Source of the DNA: Nitrososphaerota archaeon
GTDB lineage: Archaea; Thermoproteota; Nitrososphaeria; Nitrososphaerales; Nitrosopumilaceae
DNA: 53,691 nt
Direction: 5' to 3'
Assembly: GCA_028866655.1 (NCBI GenBank)
Contig: JAGWHQ010000009.1
Location: forward strand, 1 to 53,691
A model generated the notes under the pieces. That model made no database searches. It worked only from the letters and a program-made list of their open reading frames with translations, and was not told where the DNA came from. The position numbers and the translations under genes were made by a program. Positions within the stretch are counted from its first letter, which is position 1; each line of letters opens with the position of its first letter. Below, piece by piece: positions 33,197 through 41,798 of this stretch.

Positions 33197-33616
33197 TTAT
33201 GTGACAGTACGCAATATTATGACAGTGTTTGTATCAAACACGCCTGGAACCTTTCGTAATTCATCGATACATACGTTGATGTCTGTAATTGTAGGTGCCT
33301 TGATTATTGTGGCAATATCATACTGTCCTGTTATCTCAAACACTGTGTGAACTCCACGTAATTTGGAAAGTTTTGCAGATACTTTTGATGTATCAGTTGA
33401 TGAATCAACTGAAATTAAAATTATGGCACTAGTAGAATTTGCATCTCCTGTTTCGATTGTAAATTTTTTAATTATTCCTCCGTCTGTGAGATTCTTCACT
33501 CTACGTCTTACTGCTGATTCTGACAATCCAAGTTTTTCACCAATCTCTACAAATGATTGCCTAGAATCTTTTTTTAGTATCTCCATTATTGTCTCATCTG
33601 TTTTATCTCTAGACAT
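33197..33616 (-). CDS. Lrp/AsnC-family transcription regulator (LysM-like)
   Basis: A 139-residue full-length Lrp protein: N-terminal helix-turn-helix (SFVEIGEKLGLSESAVRRRVKNL) and a C-terminal effector domain (TVFEITGQYDIATIIKA). Its ATG overlaps the lysJ/argD stop by 8 bases, so it is in the same transcript. In Sulfolobus the analogous LysM, set beside lysWXJK, activates them when lysine is scarce. A similar local role is likely, acting on the homocitrate synthase promoter directly downstream. Confidence 0.88.
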   Translation of the reverse strand: MSRDKTDETIMEILKKDSRQSFVEIGEKLGLSESAVRRRVKNLTDGGIIKKFTIETGDANSTSAIILISVDSSTDTSKVSAKLSKLRGVHTVFEITGQYDIATIIKAPTITDINVCIDELRKVPGVFDTNTVIILRTVT

Positions 33617-34784
33617 TTCTTCGCTGTTCCTCCTTTGTTAGTATTACATCTAGAGTTTCTAAAGCTTTGTTTATGTCAGACTCTGATATCACTAGAGGCG
33701 GTAATAATCGTAGTATGTTTTTACCGGAATAAAGCAAGAGTAGATTATTTGCAATTCCATCAAACAATATGTCCTTTACTTCAAACTTCATCTCAACACC
33801 AATCATCAAGCCCTTACCTCTTATCTCTCTAATTATCTTGTGTTTTTCTTTTAGTCTCTCTAATCCTTCTCGAAATATCTTTCCATTCTTGTCTGCATTC
33901 TCAACTAGCTTGTCTTCTACTAGTGCATCAATTGCCCCAATTCCTGCTGCACATGATAATGGATTACCACCAAATGTTGAAGATTGTTCTCCCTTGCTAA
34001 TTGAGGCCAAGATATCTGGTCTTACTAGAGTAGCACCCATTGGCACGCCTCCTGCAATACCTTTTGCAAGGCACATGATGTCAGGTACTGTATCCCAGTG
34101 CTCACATGCCCACATCTTTCCAGTTCTTCCAAGGCCTGCTTGAATTTCATCAAATACTAGAACGATTCCTTTCTCATCACATAATTTTCTAACTTGTTGT
34201 AAAAATCCATCTGGCGCAACATTGATTCCACTTTCTCCTTGAATTGGTTCCATGATAACCATTGCAGTATCAGAATCTACGGTATTTCGTAATGCTTCAA
34301 TATCTCCAAACGATGAAAAACTTACTGAATCAACAAGAGGCTCAAAGGCCTTACGATATTTCTGATTGAATGTAACTGATAGTGCACCAAGTGATTTTCC
34401 ATGGTATGAGCCGTTCATTGCAACCATTTTTTTCTTTCCTGTAAACTTGCGTGCAAACTTGATTGCAGCCTCTACTGCTTCTGTTCCGCTGTTGTTTAGG
34501 TAAACCTGGTTTAAATTTTTTGGTGAAATTTTTATTAATTTCTCAAGAAATTCTTCACGGGTCTTGTTGTAAAGCGAACTGTGTACTGTGATTATTTTAT
34601 CGAGTTGATTTTTTATTGCCTTTACTACTCTTGGATTACAGTGGCCAACTAATGCAACACCATAACCACCCATACAGTCGATGTATTCCTTTCCACTTGC
34701 ATCCCATACATGAGCTCCCAATCCACGCTCTATTGTTACAGGAAATCTCTGATAGATACTTCCCATGAATTGATCTTCTGTCAT
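33609..34784 (-). CDS. lysJ: LysW-aminoadipate semialdehyde/glutamate semialdehyde transaminase
   Basis: A 391-residue class III PLP aminotransferase (ArgD/LysJ group): NSGTEAVEAAIKFAR, the Asp of LVFDEIQAGLGRTG, and the PLP lysine in CLAKGIAGG. It transfers an amino group from glutamate to the carrier-bound semialdehyde. One copy for two carriers implies dual lysine/ornithine use. It overlaps lysZ by 4 bases and the Lrp gene by 8. Confidence 0.92.
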   Translation of the reverse strand: MTEDQFMGSIYQRFPVTIERGLGAHVWDASGKEYIDCMGGYGVALVGHCNPRVVKAIKNQLDKIITVHSSLYNKTREEFLEKLIKISPKNLNQVYLNNSGTEAVEAAIKFARKFTGKKKMVAMNGSYHGKSLGALSVTFNQKYRKAFEPLVDSVSFSSFGDIEALRNTVDSDTAMVIMEPIQGESGINVAPDGFLQQVRKLCDEKGIVLVFDEIQAGLGRTGKMWACEHWDTVPDIMCLAKGIAGGVPMGATLVRPDILASISKGEQSSTFGGNPLSCAAGIGAIDALVEDKLVENADKNGKIFREGLERLKEKHKIIREIRGKGLMIGVEMKFEVKDILFDGIANNLLLLYSGKNILRLLPPLVISESDINKALETLDVILTKEEQRRNV

Positions 34785-35581
34785 TTTGATATCACCGTAC
34801 AGTTGTCATGAGAAATTGCCGCAGATATTGGGTTTTCCTTTTTGCCATTTGCAACAAGTGCCTCCTTGACGCCCATCTCCAACGCTTCTGTTGCAGCAAG
34901 GATCTTCTTTTCCATGCCAAATCCAATCTTTGGTAAAATTGCTTTTGCTTCTTCTAATGATAGTTTTTGGACTAGCTTTTCTTCCATGAGTAAACCGTCT
35001 ACATTTGTGAGAAATAATATCTTGTCTGATTTCATCTTGCCTGCTACGTATGCTGCAGCCCTATCTCCGTCAACATTGAGAAAGTCACACTCTTCACTTA
35101 TTGCAATGGGTGATATCACTGGAACATATCCTTGGTCTAGTATGGATTGAATCAACCCCGTATTGACATCCTGTATCTTTCCTGTATAGCCGCCATCTAT
35201 TATCATCTTGCGACCCTTTTCGTTCATTACAATTAGTTTCTTTTTTCGTTCTGCTTGTATTATTTTTCCATCTACTCCTGAGAGGCCAACTGCATTGATT
35301 CCATGTTTTTGGAGCATGCCTACTATCATTTTATTTATTTTTCCTGACATGACCATTGTAAATATCTCTGCAGTCTCTTTGTCAGTAAACCTACTCTTGA
35401 CTCCTCCTGGGGATACGATAAATTTTTGTTCTTTTCCTAGTGCTTCAGAAATTTTTGTTACTTCTTTTCCTCCACCGTGTACCAGAATGAGTTTCTCTTT
35501 CTCTGAGACTTTTTTTATGTCTGATATTGTAGTAGGATGAAGACCATCTACCACACTTCCTCCTATCTTTATTGTAATCAT
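34781..35581 (-). CDS. lysZ: LysW-aminoadipate/glutamate kinase
   Basis: A 266-residue amino-acid kinase (ArgB/LysZ group) that phosphorylates the carrier-bound side-chain carboxylate. Visible motifs are the start TIKIGGSVVDG, phosphate loop LVHGGGKEV, SPGGVKSRF, and LNVDGDRAAAYVAG. It starts 3 bases after the lysY/argC stop and overlaps lysJ by 4 bases. The SPGGVKSRFTDKET loop is the usual position of difference between LysZ and acetylglutamate kinases; here it fits the carrier-dependent type. Confidence 0.92.
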   Translation of the reverse strand: MITIKIGGSVVDGLHPTTISDIKKVSEKEKLILVHGGGKEVTKISEALGKEQKFIVSPGGVKSRFTDKETAEIFTMVMSGKINKMIVGMLQKHGINAVGLSGVDGKIIQAERKKKLIVMNEKGRKMIIDGGYTGKIQDVNTGLIQSILDQGYVPVISPIAISEECDFLNVDGDRAAAYVAGKMKSDKILFLTNVDGLLMEEKLVQKLSLEEAKAILPKIGFGMEKKILAATEALEMGVKEALVANGKKENPISAAISHDNCTVISK

Positions 35582-35584
35582 TTT

Positions 35585-36637
35585 TTACACAGGTGTTAGC
35601 GGAGAATATGCGATTCCTTCCATCTCATTGAATCCTGCCATCACATTCATGTTTTGTATGGCGGAGCCTGCTGCACCTTTCATGAGGTTGTCTGATGCTG
35701 AGAGAACTACAAGTCTGTTATTGTCTTCGTCAATATCAAATCCTACATCACAAAAGTTTGAACCTACTACAAACTTTGGATCTGGGAATTTGTAAAATCC
35801 TTTCTTATCACGAATTAGTCTGATGAATCTTTCATTTTGGTATTGTTCGCGATACATCTTCCACAAATCCATTTCAGTTACTGGCTGTTTTAGAAATACA
35901 TGGTTTGTACAAAGAATTCCTCTTACGATATCCACTGCATGTGGACTCATTGATACTTTGATCTTAGAACCTGCTGCTTGACTTAGCTCTTGTTCTATCT
36001 CTCCAGTATGTCTGTGCTTTGCTGGTTTGTATGGTCTAATTACACCTGACCTCATTGCATGATGAGTACCTGAGAGAGTTCCTGCGCCTGCACCAGATGA
36101 ACCAATCTTTGAATCAACTATGATATGTTCTGTATCGATGATGTTCTTTTTGATCAATGGGTATAATCCGAGAATTGATGTTACTGCCATACATCCTGGA
36201 CATGATACAATCTGTGATTTTTTTATCTCCTCTCTGTGTAGCTCTGGAACTCCAAAGACTGATTTTTCTAACAACTCTGGGTGTGGATGTTGCCAACCAT
36301 ACCATTTATCATAATCTGCAGGATTGTGTAATCGATAATCTGCACTAAGATCAATTACTTTCATTCCTCTGTCATAGAGTGCTTTTACAATGTCAACTGC
36401 AGTTCCATGTGGTACTGCAGTAAAGACAATATCACACTTGTCTGTTAGTTTATCATAATCTAGTTCTGAAAATGTCAAATCTGTAAATCCCTTCAAGCTT
36501 GGTTGGATTCTGGAAATGTATTCTCCAACATACTGTCTTGAAGTTACCATTGAAATTTCTGCATGTGGGTGACTAACAAGTAATCTAAGAATTTCTCCGC
36601 CGACATACCCTGATGCTCCTACTACACCTACTTTCAT
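35585..36637 (-). CDS. lysY: LysW-phosphate reductase (ArgC/LysY)
   Basis: A 350-residue semialdehyde dehydrogenase. The NADPH loop VGASGYVGGEILRLL (about 4-18) and the catalytic Cys in VSCPGCMAVTS are present, followed by GSSGAGAGTL and HRHTGEIEQEL. It reduces the carrier-linked acyl phosphate from LysZ to the semialdehyde. It lies between ligase copy 1 and lysZ on one transcript; the 63-base gap before it is AT-rich (TATAATTTAAAC-like), so an internal promoter is possible. Confidence 0.93.
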   Translation of the reverse strand: MKVGVVGASGYVGGEILRLLVSHPHAEISMVTSRQYVGEYISRIQPSLKGFTDLTFSELDYDKLTDKCDIVFTAVPHGTAVDIVKALYDRGMKVIDLSADYRLHNPADYDKWYGWQHPHPELLEKSVFGVPELHREEIKKSQIVSCPGCMAVTSILGLYPLIKKNIIDTEHIIVDSKIGSSGAGAGTLSGTHHAMRSGVIRPYKPAKHRHTGEIEQELSQAAGSKIKVSMSPHAVDIVRGILCTNHVFLKQPVTEMDLWKMYREQYQNERFIRLIRDKKGFYKFPDPKFVVGSNFCDVGFDIDEDNNRLVVLSASDNLMKGAAGSAIQNMNVMAGFNEMEGIAYSPLTPV

Positions 36638-36700
36638 TGATACTCTCCTACCATAATATAGTATAATTTAAACTCTAAAATTTTTTTCAACTTTTAGAAT

Positions 36701-37558
36701 TTATCGCTTGGCGTAACTTATTGCGTAGTCGATCATTTCTTTTGGTATGTCTCTTTTGGCAACTTTTGCAAGTCCCTTGAATTCTACGGTGTTGTTGACT
36801 TCGTGTACTACAAATCCGCGTTTTTCGTCTTCCATGACATCAATTCCCAGGATTCCGCCTCCTACTGCCTTTGATGCCTTCATGCAGATGTCTTCCAACT
36901 CCTTTGTAATTTCACATGCAATTGGTTCTGCACCAAGGGCAATGTTTGTCTTAAAGCCGCCTGTGGATGTTCTGTACATTGCTGCTATCAACTGGTCTCC
37001 TACAGATATAGCTCGTATGTCTCTTGGAGGACGTTCCACAACCTCTTGTAGGTAGTAAATCCTGTCTAATGGTCCATCATTTAGTTCTCTGACCTCAATT
37101 ATTGCATCAGCTGTCTCTCTGTTTCTTAGTGGTACCACCCCTCTTCCCCAGCTTCCTATGATTGGCTTTATCACAAGGGGATAACCGTCTTTTTCTAGCG
37201 TCTCAATTGCAGCTTCAGATGAGAATGTAAAGTATGTTTTTGGAGTAGGCACGTTGTGTTTTTTTAACAACAATGATGTCACCATCTTGTTTCCGCAATT
37301 GTTTGCTACCTCTGTTCTGTTAAGTACTGGAATATCTAAAAATTCAAGAGCTGCTGTAAAATGAAGACCACGAAAGTAACTTACGCATCTTTCTAAAACG
37401 ACATCTCCGAAATCGTAATCACTTTTTTTACTTTCAGTGGTAAATTGAGTGGTTTTAGCGTCGATCATCTTCGTATCGTGTCCAAGCTCGATTGCTTTTT
37501 GCTCGAGCATCTTCTCCTCTAGTCTTACTCTATCGAACACGATTCGAACTTTGGGCAT
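36701..37558 (-). CDS. LysX/ArgX-family LysW ligase, copy 1 (argG-linked)
   Basis: A 285-residue ATP-grasp ligase, paralogue of the gene at 30878. Motifs: YPLVIKPIIGSWGRGV, EVVERPPRDIRAISVGD, LGIDVMEDEKRGFVVHEVNN. The substrate-side loop LNRTEVANNCGNKM resembles Thermus LysX as I recall it, but its place beside argG and a standard carrier favours glutamate and arginine synthesis. Whether it is ArgX, LysX or bifunctional is therefore open. It starts directly after the lysW1 stop. Confidence 0.87.
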   Translation of the reverse strand: MPKVRIVFDRVRLEEKMLEQKAIELGHDTKMIDAKTTQFTTESKKSDYDFGDVVLERCVSYFRGLHFTAALEFLDIPVLNRTEVANNCGNKMVTSLLLKKHNVPTPKTYFTFSSEAAIETLEKDGYPLVIKPIIGSWGRGVVPLRNRETADAIIEVRELNDGPLDRIYYLQEVVERPPRDIRAISVGDQLIAAMYRTSTGGFKTNIALGAEPIACEITKELEDICMKASKAVGGGILGIDVMEDEKRGFVVHEVNNTVEFKGLAKVAKRDIPKEMIDYAISYAKR

Positions 37559-37726
37559 TTACTCTCCCCAATCTTCGCCAACTTTCTCAGCATGCTTTAA
37601 TTCGCATACGCTACCGTTCTTGGAAGCAATCTCGAAATCTGCCCCACAATCAGGACATGAGACTATCTCTCCAACACTTGCATCGTCTGGAATTTTTATT
37701 GTTGCATCACATTCTGGACAATTCAT
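37559..37726 (-). CDS. lysW: Amino-group carrier LysW, standard EDWGE form
   Basis: A 55-residue acidic zinc-ribbon carrier with knuckles CPEC (residues 3-6) and CPDC (24-27) and the canonical C-terminus EDWGE, whose terminal Glu accepts the substrate. ATG 37726 gives the usual MNCPEC start. The upstream GTG 37741 overlaps the argG stop (GTGA) and would add five residues; it cannot be ruled out. It sits between argG and ligase copy 1, consistent with a role in arginine synthesis. Confidence 0.93.
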   Translation of the reverse strand: MNCPECDATIKIPDDASVGEIVSCPDCGADFEIASKNGSVCELKHAEKVGEDWGE

Positions 37727-37737
37727 TCTTTGATCAT

Positions 37738-38928
37738 TCACCTCTTTTTTAGTAATTTATTAGCTTCTGTTGATTGAAGTCCCCATAGCTCAACGAATCC
37801 TTTTCCAAGAGTTTGGTCAAAAGTTGATCCGGCTCCATATGTTGCCAGATCATGGCTATACAATGAATATTCTGATTTTCTTCCAACAACTCTAAGACTT
37901 CCTTTGAACATTTTGAGCTTGACGGTTCCGCTAACCCTCTTCTGTGTAGCATTGATAAACATATCTAAATCTGATTTTAGTGGATCTTGCCACAATCCAG
38001 AATATGCAAGCCATGACCATTCTGTATCAACCATTGTCTTGAATCGTAATTCGTGTTTTGTCAAAACCATTTTTTCAAGATCAGTGTGTGCTTCAATAAT
38101 GCATGTTGCACCTGGCGTCTCATAGACTTCCCTTGATTTTATGCCTACTACTCTGTCTTCGATGTGGTCTACAATTCCTACTCCGTTTGCGCCTGCTTTT
38201 TTGTTGATGTATTTGATTAATTCAATTTGTTTCATGCGTTTTCCATCAGCTGCAACAGGTATACCATTTTCAAATTTTATTTCCAAGTATTGTGGTTTTT
38301 CTGGCAAGTTTTTTGTCTTGACCCAGATGAATGCATCATCTGGTGGCTCTGAGAATGCATCTTCCATATCTCCGCCTTCGATTGCTCTTCCCCACAAGTT
38401 TTGATCGATACTGAATTTTTTTGCAGTGTTATCAATCGGAATGTGGTGTTTTTGTGCGTATTTCAATTCTACATCTCGTGTGAGATTGAGATCGCGTATT
38501 GGTGCAATGATTGGAAGATTAGAACCTGAACGATATGTAACATCGAATCTTACCTGATCATTTCCTTTTCCTGTGCAACCATGTGCAAGTGCAGATGCAT
38601 TTTCTTTTTCTGCCACTTCAACTACTTTTTGTGCAATCAATGGTCGTGCAAGTGATGTTGCAAGACAGTATTTTTTTTGGTATAATGCATTTGCCTTGAT
38701 AGCTGGAAAAATAAAATTATCTACAAATTCTTGTCGTGCATCAATGTTGTAATGTTTTAACACACCTAGACTTTTTGCCTTGGCTAAAATCTTTTTCAAG
38801 TCATCTTCTTGACCAACATCAACTGTAACTGTTATGACATCAAGTTTGTGTTTTTCTTGAAGATATTTTATCACAACAGAAGTATCCAGTCCGCCAGAGA
38901 AAGCTAGAACTGCCTTTCCTTTCATCAT
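37738..38928 (-). CDS. argG: Argininosuccinate synthase
   Basis: A 396-residue enzyme that joins citrulline and aspartate with ATP, the penultimate step to arginine. The ATP pyrophosphatase loop AFSGGLDTSVV (about 9-19), ALAHGCTGKGNDQVRFD and APIRDLNLTRD are typical. It is the first gene of the arginine/lysine block and has its own upstream region. argH is not in the window. Confidence 0.96.
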   Translation of the reverse strand: MMKGKAVLAFSGGLDTSVVIKYLQEKHKLDVITVTVDVGQEDDLKKILAKAKSLGVLKHYNIDARQEFVDNFIFPAIKANALYQKKYCLATSLARPLIAQKVVEVAEKENASALAHGCTGKGNDQVRFDVTYRSGSNLPIIAPIRDLNLTRDVELKYAQKHHIPIDNTAKKFSIDQNLWGRAIEGGDMEDAFSEPPDDAFIWVKTKNLPEKPQYLEIKFENGIPVAADGKRMKQIELIKYINKKAGANGVGIVDHIEDRVVGIKSREVYETPGATCIIEAHTDLEKMVLTKHELRFKTMVDTEWSWLAYSGLWQDPLKSDLDMFINATQKRVSGTVKLKMFKGSLRVVGRKSEYSLYSHDLATYGAGSTFDQTLGKGFVELWGLQSTEANKLLKKR

Positions 38929-39147
38929 CGAGGTTTTCTGTGATCAGAATTTAGCATTTATCTTTTATGATCATGGTGCAGATCTAGTTTTTATTTTGAA
39001 AAAATAATAAAATTGGTTTTCTAATTTGTGAGATAAAGCAAATTAGTCCAAGCTAAAATTCGATCACTATTTAAGATAAATATTATAACGACGTTATATG
39101 ATAATTGATTTTCGTACTGTTCATAGATTACATAGGATGATAATCTC
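38929..39147. promoter_or_regulatory. Divergent control region argG / ABC importer
   Basis: A 219-base AT-rich spacer with no gene seen. Two TGATCA hexamers (38941 and 38968) lie in the argG promoter side, and a strict palindrome (39084-39098) lies on the ABC transporter side. Confidence 0.4.
39084..39098. promoter_or_regulatory. Perfect palindrome TATAACG-A-CGTTATA, likely operator
   Basis: Seven-base arms flank a central A. It is 50 bases upstream of the importer ATPase ATG, just where an activator or repressor of the promoter would bind. I found no second copy in this window by eye. Confidence 0.45.
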
Positions 39148-39924
39148 ATGACAAAACTTCAGGCTAAAAATATCATAAAACACTTTGATCATAATGGAAA
39201 TTCTGTTGTTGCACTGGATGGTGTCAATCTAAATGTAGAAGAAGGTGATTTCGTATGCATTGTTGGTCCATCCGGATGTGGAAAATCTACCTTTTTGAAT
39301 ATTGTAGCAGGTCTTGAAAAACCAGACTCGGGAGAAATTCTACTAAATGGCAAACCGATCTCTGACCCAGGACCTGATAGAACAATGGTTTTCCAAGAAG
39401 GTGCACTATTTCCGTGGCTCAAAGTGATTGACAATGTAGAGTTTGGACTAAAGATGGCAGGAATTCCAACAGATGAACGCAGAGAAATATCTAGAAGATA
39501 TCTTGACATGATGCAGCTTACAAAATTTGCAGACTCGTACACATATCAATTATCAACAGGAATGAAACAAAGAGTTGCAATAGCTAGAGCACTTGCAATG
39601 GATCCTGAAATTCTTTTGATGGATGAACCCTTTGCAGCACTTGATTCTCAGACAAGAGATCTGCTGCTTGTGGAATTACAACTCATCTGGGAGAGGACAA
39701 AGAAGACAATCATATTTGTTACGCATAATATTTCTGAGTCTGTAATACTTGGTAACAAGGTAGAGGTGTTCAAGAATAGGCCATCTAGAATTAAAAAGGA
39801 AATAATAATTGATTATCGACGACCAAGACTTGCTGAAGATGAAAATCTTCAACAATATTATCACCAAATTCTTGATGAGCTAAAAAGTGAAGTCATTGCA
39901 CGAACAAAGGATGAAATTCAATGA
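39148..39924 (+). CDS. ABC importer ATPase, nitrate/sulfonate/taurine type
   Basis: A 258-residue ATPase of the SsuB/TauB/NrtD group. Walker A GPSGCGKST (40-48), Q-loop VFQEGALFPWL, Walker B ILLMDEPFAALD and the switch His of FVTHN are present. The signature motif reads LSTGMKQRVA instead of the usual LSGGM. It energises the permease that follows with a 4-base overlap. The substrate class is inferred from family, and the actual compound is unknown. Confidence 0.92.
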   Translation: MTKLQAKNIIKHFDHNGNSVVALDGVNLNVEEGDFVCIVGPSGCGKSTFLNIVAGLEKPDSGEILLNGKPISDPGPDRTMVFQEGALFPWLKVIDNVEFGLKMAGIPTDERREISRRYLDMMQLTKFADSYTYQLSTGMKQRVAIARALAMDPEILLMDEPFAALDSQTRDLLLVELQLIWERTKKTIIFVTHNISESVILGNKVEVFKNRPSRIKKEIIIDYRRPRLAEDENLQQYYHQILDELKSEVIARTKDEIQ

Positions 39925-40715
39925 GTGATACTGTAAAAAGGCATAAACGAAATTTTGATGATGCTGCAAACGCGGCATTATTCATTGCTGCATTCATTGG
40001 TATATGGCAACTGGTGTTCACACTTGGAATATTTCCACAAATATCTCTGCCTTCACCAACTATGGTGGCAGAAACCTTTGCCAAAATAATATCTGATGGT
40101 ACTCTGTTCTGGAGTGTTGGTGTAACACTAGGTAGGTTGCTTGCCGCTTTTGCAGTATCGATTACACTTGGAACACTTGTTGGATTTACAATGATAAAAT
40201 TCAAGAGTTTTGGCAAGACTCTGAACTCTTTTTCAGCAGGATTGTTGGCATTTCCAAGCATTGCATGGGTTCCATTCTCGATTTTACTCATAGGATTCAA
40301 CGAATTTGGCATAATGTTTGTAGTTGTAATGAGTTCTGTATTTTCAATCATGATATCTACATACAGCAGCATCCGAAACATACCGCCAATCTATCTTGAT
40401 GCTGCAAAAAACATGGGAGCAAAGGGACTTTTGTTATTTAGACATGTTACAATTCCTGCAGCTACGCCTTCATTAATAATCGGATTACGACAGGCTTGGT
40501 CATTTTCTTGGCATGCAGTAATAGGTGCTGAGATATTAATGTCAATTGTAGGACTGGGACACATTCTTTCAGTTGGTAGAGAATTCTTGGATATGAGCCA
40601 GGTAATTGCAAGTATGATTACAATATTTACAATTGGATTGTTAGTTGATAGATTCCTCTTACACAAGCTAGAAGATAAAATCAGAGCCAAGTGGGGCCTG
40701 GATAATCATAGATAA
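39921..40715 (+). CDS. ABC importer permease
   Basis: A 264-residue SsuC/TauC-type membrane subunit with about six helices and the ATPase-coupling EAA-like loop (PPIYLDAAKNMGAKGLLLFRH), followed by VTIPAATPSLIIGLRQAWSF. Its start overlaps the ATPase stop by 4 bases and the binding protein follows after 15 bases. Confidence 0.92.
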   Translation: MSDTVKRHKRNFDDAANAALFIAAFIGIWQLVFTLGIFPQISLPSPTMVAETFAKIISDGTLFWSVGVTLGRLLAAFAVSITLGTLVGFTMIKFKSFGKTLNSFSAGLLAFPSIAWVPFSILLIGFNEFGIMFVVVMSSVFSIMISTYSSIRNIPPIYLDAAKNMGAKGLLLFRHVTIPAATPSLIIGLRQAWSFSWHAVIGAEILMSIVGLGHILSVGREFLDMSQVIASMITIFTIGLLVDRFLLHKLEDKIRAKWGLDNHR

Positions 40716-40730
40716 TTTTAGGTATTCAAA

Positions 40731-41798
40731 ATGGTTCATCATATCAATGCTGGAATAAAGTTTGGAATTGCAGGTGCAATAATTGGAGTTGTAATTATAC
40801 TTAGTTTGATATCGCATCCTTTACTGGTATCATCACAATCTTCGTCTGAAACTACGGGCGAGGTATTGCGAATAGGATATTTTCTAAACATGAATCATGC
40901 TCAAGCAGTGATAGGTGTTGGTAATGGTGACTTTCAAAATGTACTTGGTAATGTCAAAATAGAATCACAAGTATTCAATGCAGGACCTGATGAAGTGGAG
41001 GCATTGTTTACAAATAGAATTGATATTGCGTATGTTGGTCCTAATCCTGTAATCAATGGATATCTCAAAAGTGATGGCGGACTAAAGATAATTGCAGGCG
41101 TATCAAGCGGAGGCGCTGTCTTTGTAATAAGAAATGATTCTGGAATAGAAACTATACATGATTTTGCAGGCAAGAAATTTGCTTCTCCACAACTTGGTAA
41201 TACACAAGATGTTGCATTACGATCTTATTTGATAAAGAATGGATACAAGACTTCGGAAAATGGAGGAAATGTGACAATACTCCCTGCAAAGACTTCGGAC
41301 ATTGTTACAATGATGTCGAAAAAAGACATTGATGGGGCATGGGTGCCTGAACCATGGGGTGCCACACTTGTCAAAAACACAGGTGGAAAAATATTTCTTG
41401 ATGAAAGAAACTTGTGGCCAAATGGCAAGTTCACAACTGCTCTAATAGTTACAAGAACTGACTATCTACAGAGTCATCCGGATATTATCCAAAAATTGTT
41501 AGAGGCTCATGTCAAAGAGACGATATGGATTAACAATAACAAGAATGAAGCAATTGACGATTTTAATACGCAATTGCAGAAATTAGCTGATAAGACAATC
41601 CAAAATGATGTTCTCTCTAATGCATTTTCACGAATGGATGTAACATATGATCCAGTCAAATCTTCTGTTATAACATCTGCTGATAGTGCATTTGATTTGG
41701 GATTTTTAGGAGATAAAAAACCAGACCTTTCAAACATATTTGATCTGACAATATTGAACAAAGTATTGCAAGAACAAAACTTGCCTGTAATACCTTAA
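40731..41798 (+). CDS. ABC importer substrate-binding protein (SsuA/NMT1-like)
   Basis: A 355-residue extracellular binding protein. An N-terminal hydrophobic segment (AGAIIGVVIILSLISHPLL) serves as signal or membrane anchor, with no lipobox Cys. The mature part shows the NMT1/SsuA pattern: RIGYFLNMNHAQAVIGVG, RIDIAYVGPNPVINGY, GKKFASPQLGNTQDVALR and DIDGAWVPEPWG. Candidates include sulfonates, taurine, nitrate, cyanate or pyrimidines. The 3' end overlaps the next gene tail to tail by 4 bases. Confidence 0.9.
   Translation: MVHHINAGIKFGIAGAIIGVVIILSLISHPLLVSSQSSSETTGEVLRIGYFLNMNHAQAVIGVGNGDFQNVLGNVKIESQVFNAGPDEVEALFTNRIDIAYVGPNPVINGYLKSDGGLKIIAGVSSGGAVFVIRNDSGIETIHDFAGKKFASPQLGNTQDVALRSYLIKNGYKTSENGGNVTILPAKTSDIVTMMSKKDIDGAWVPEPWGATLVKNTGGKIFLDERNLWPNGKFTTALIVTRTDYLQSHPDIIQKLLEAHVKETIWINNNKNEAIDDFNTQLQKLADKTIQNDVLSNAFSRMDVTYDPVKSSVITSADSAFDLGFLGDKKPDLSNIFDLTILNKVLQEQNLPVIP

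Noticed and set aside
38941-38973. Two TGATCA hexamers upstream of argG as an operator
   Set aside because: Short palindromes, 27 bases apart, that could easily occur by chance in AT-rich DNA; mentioned only within the control region.
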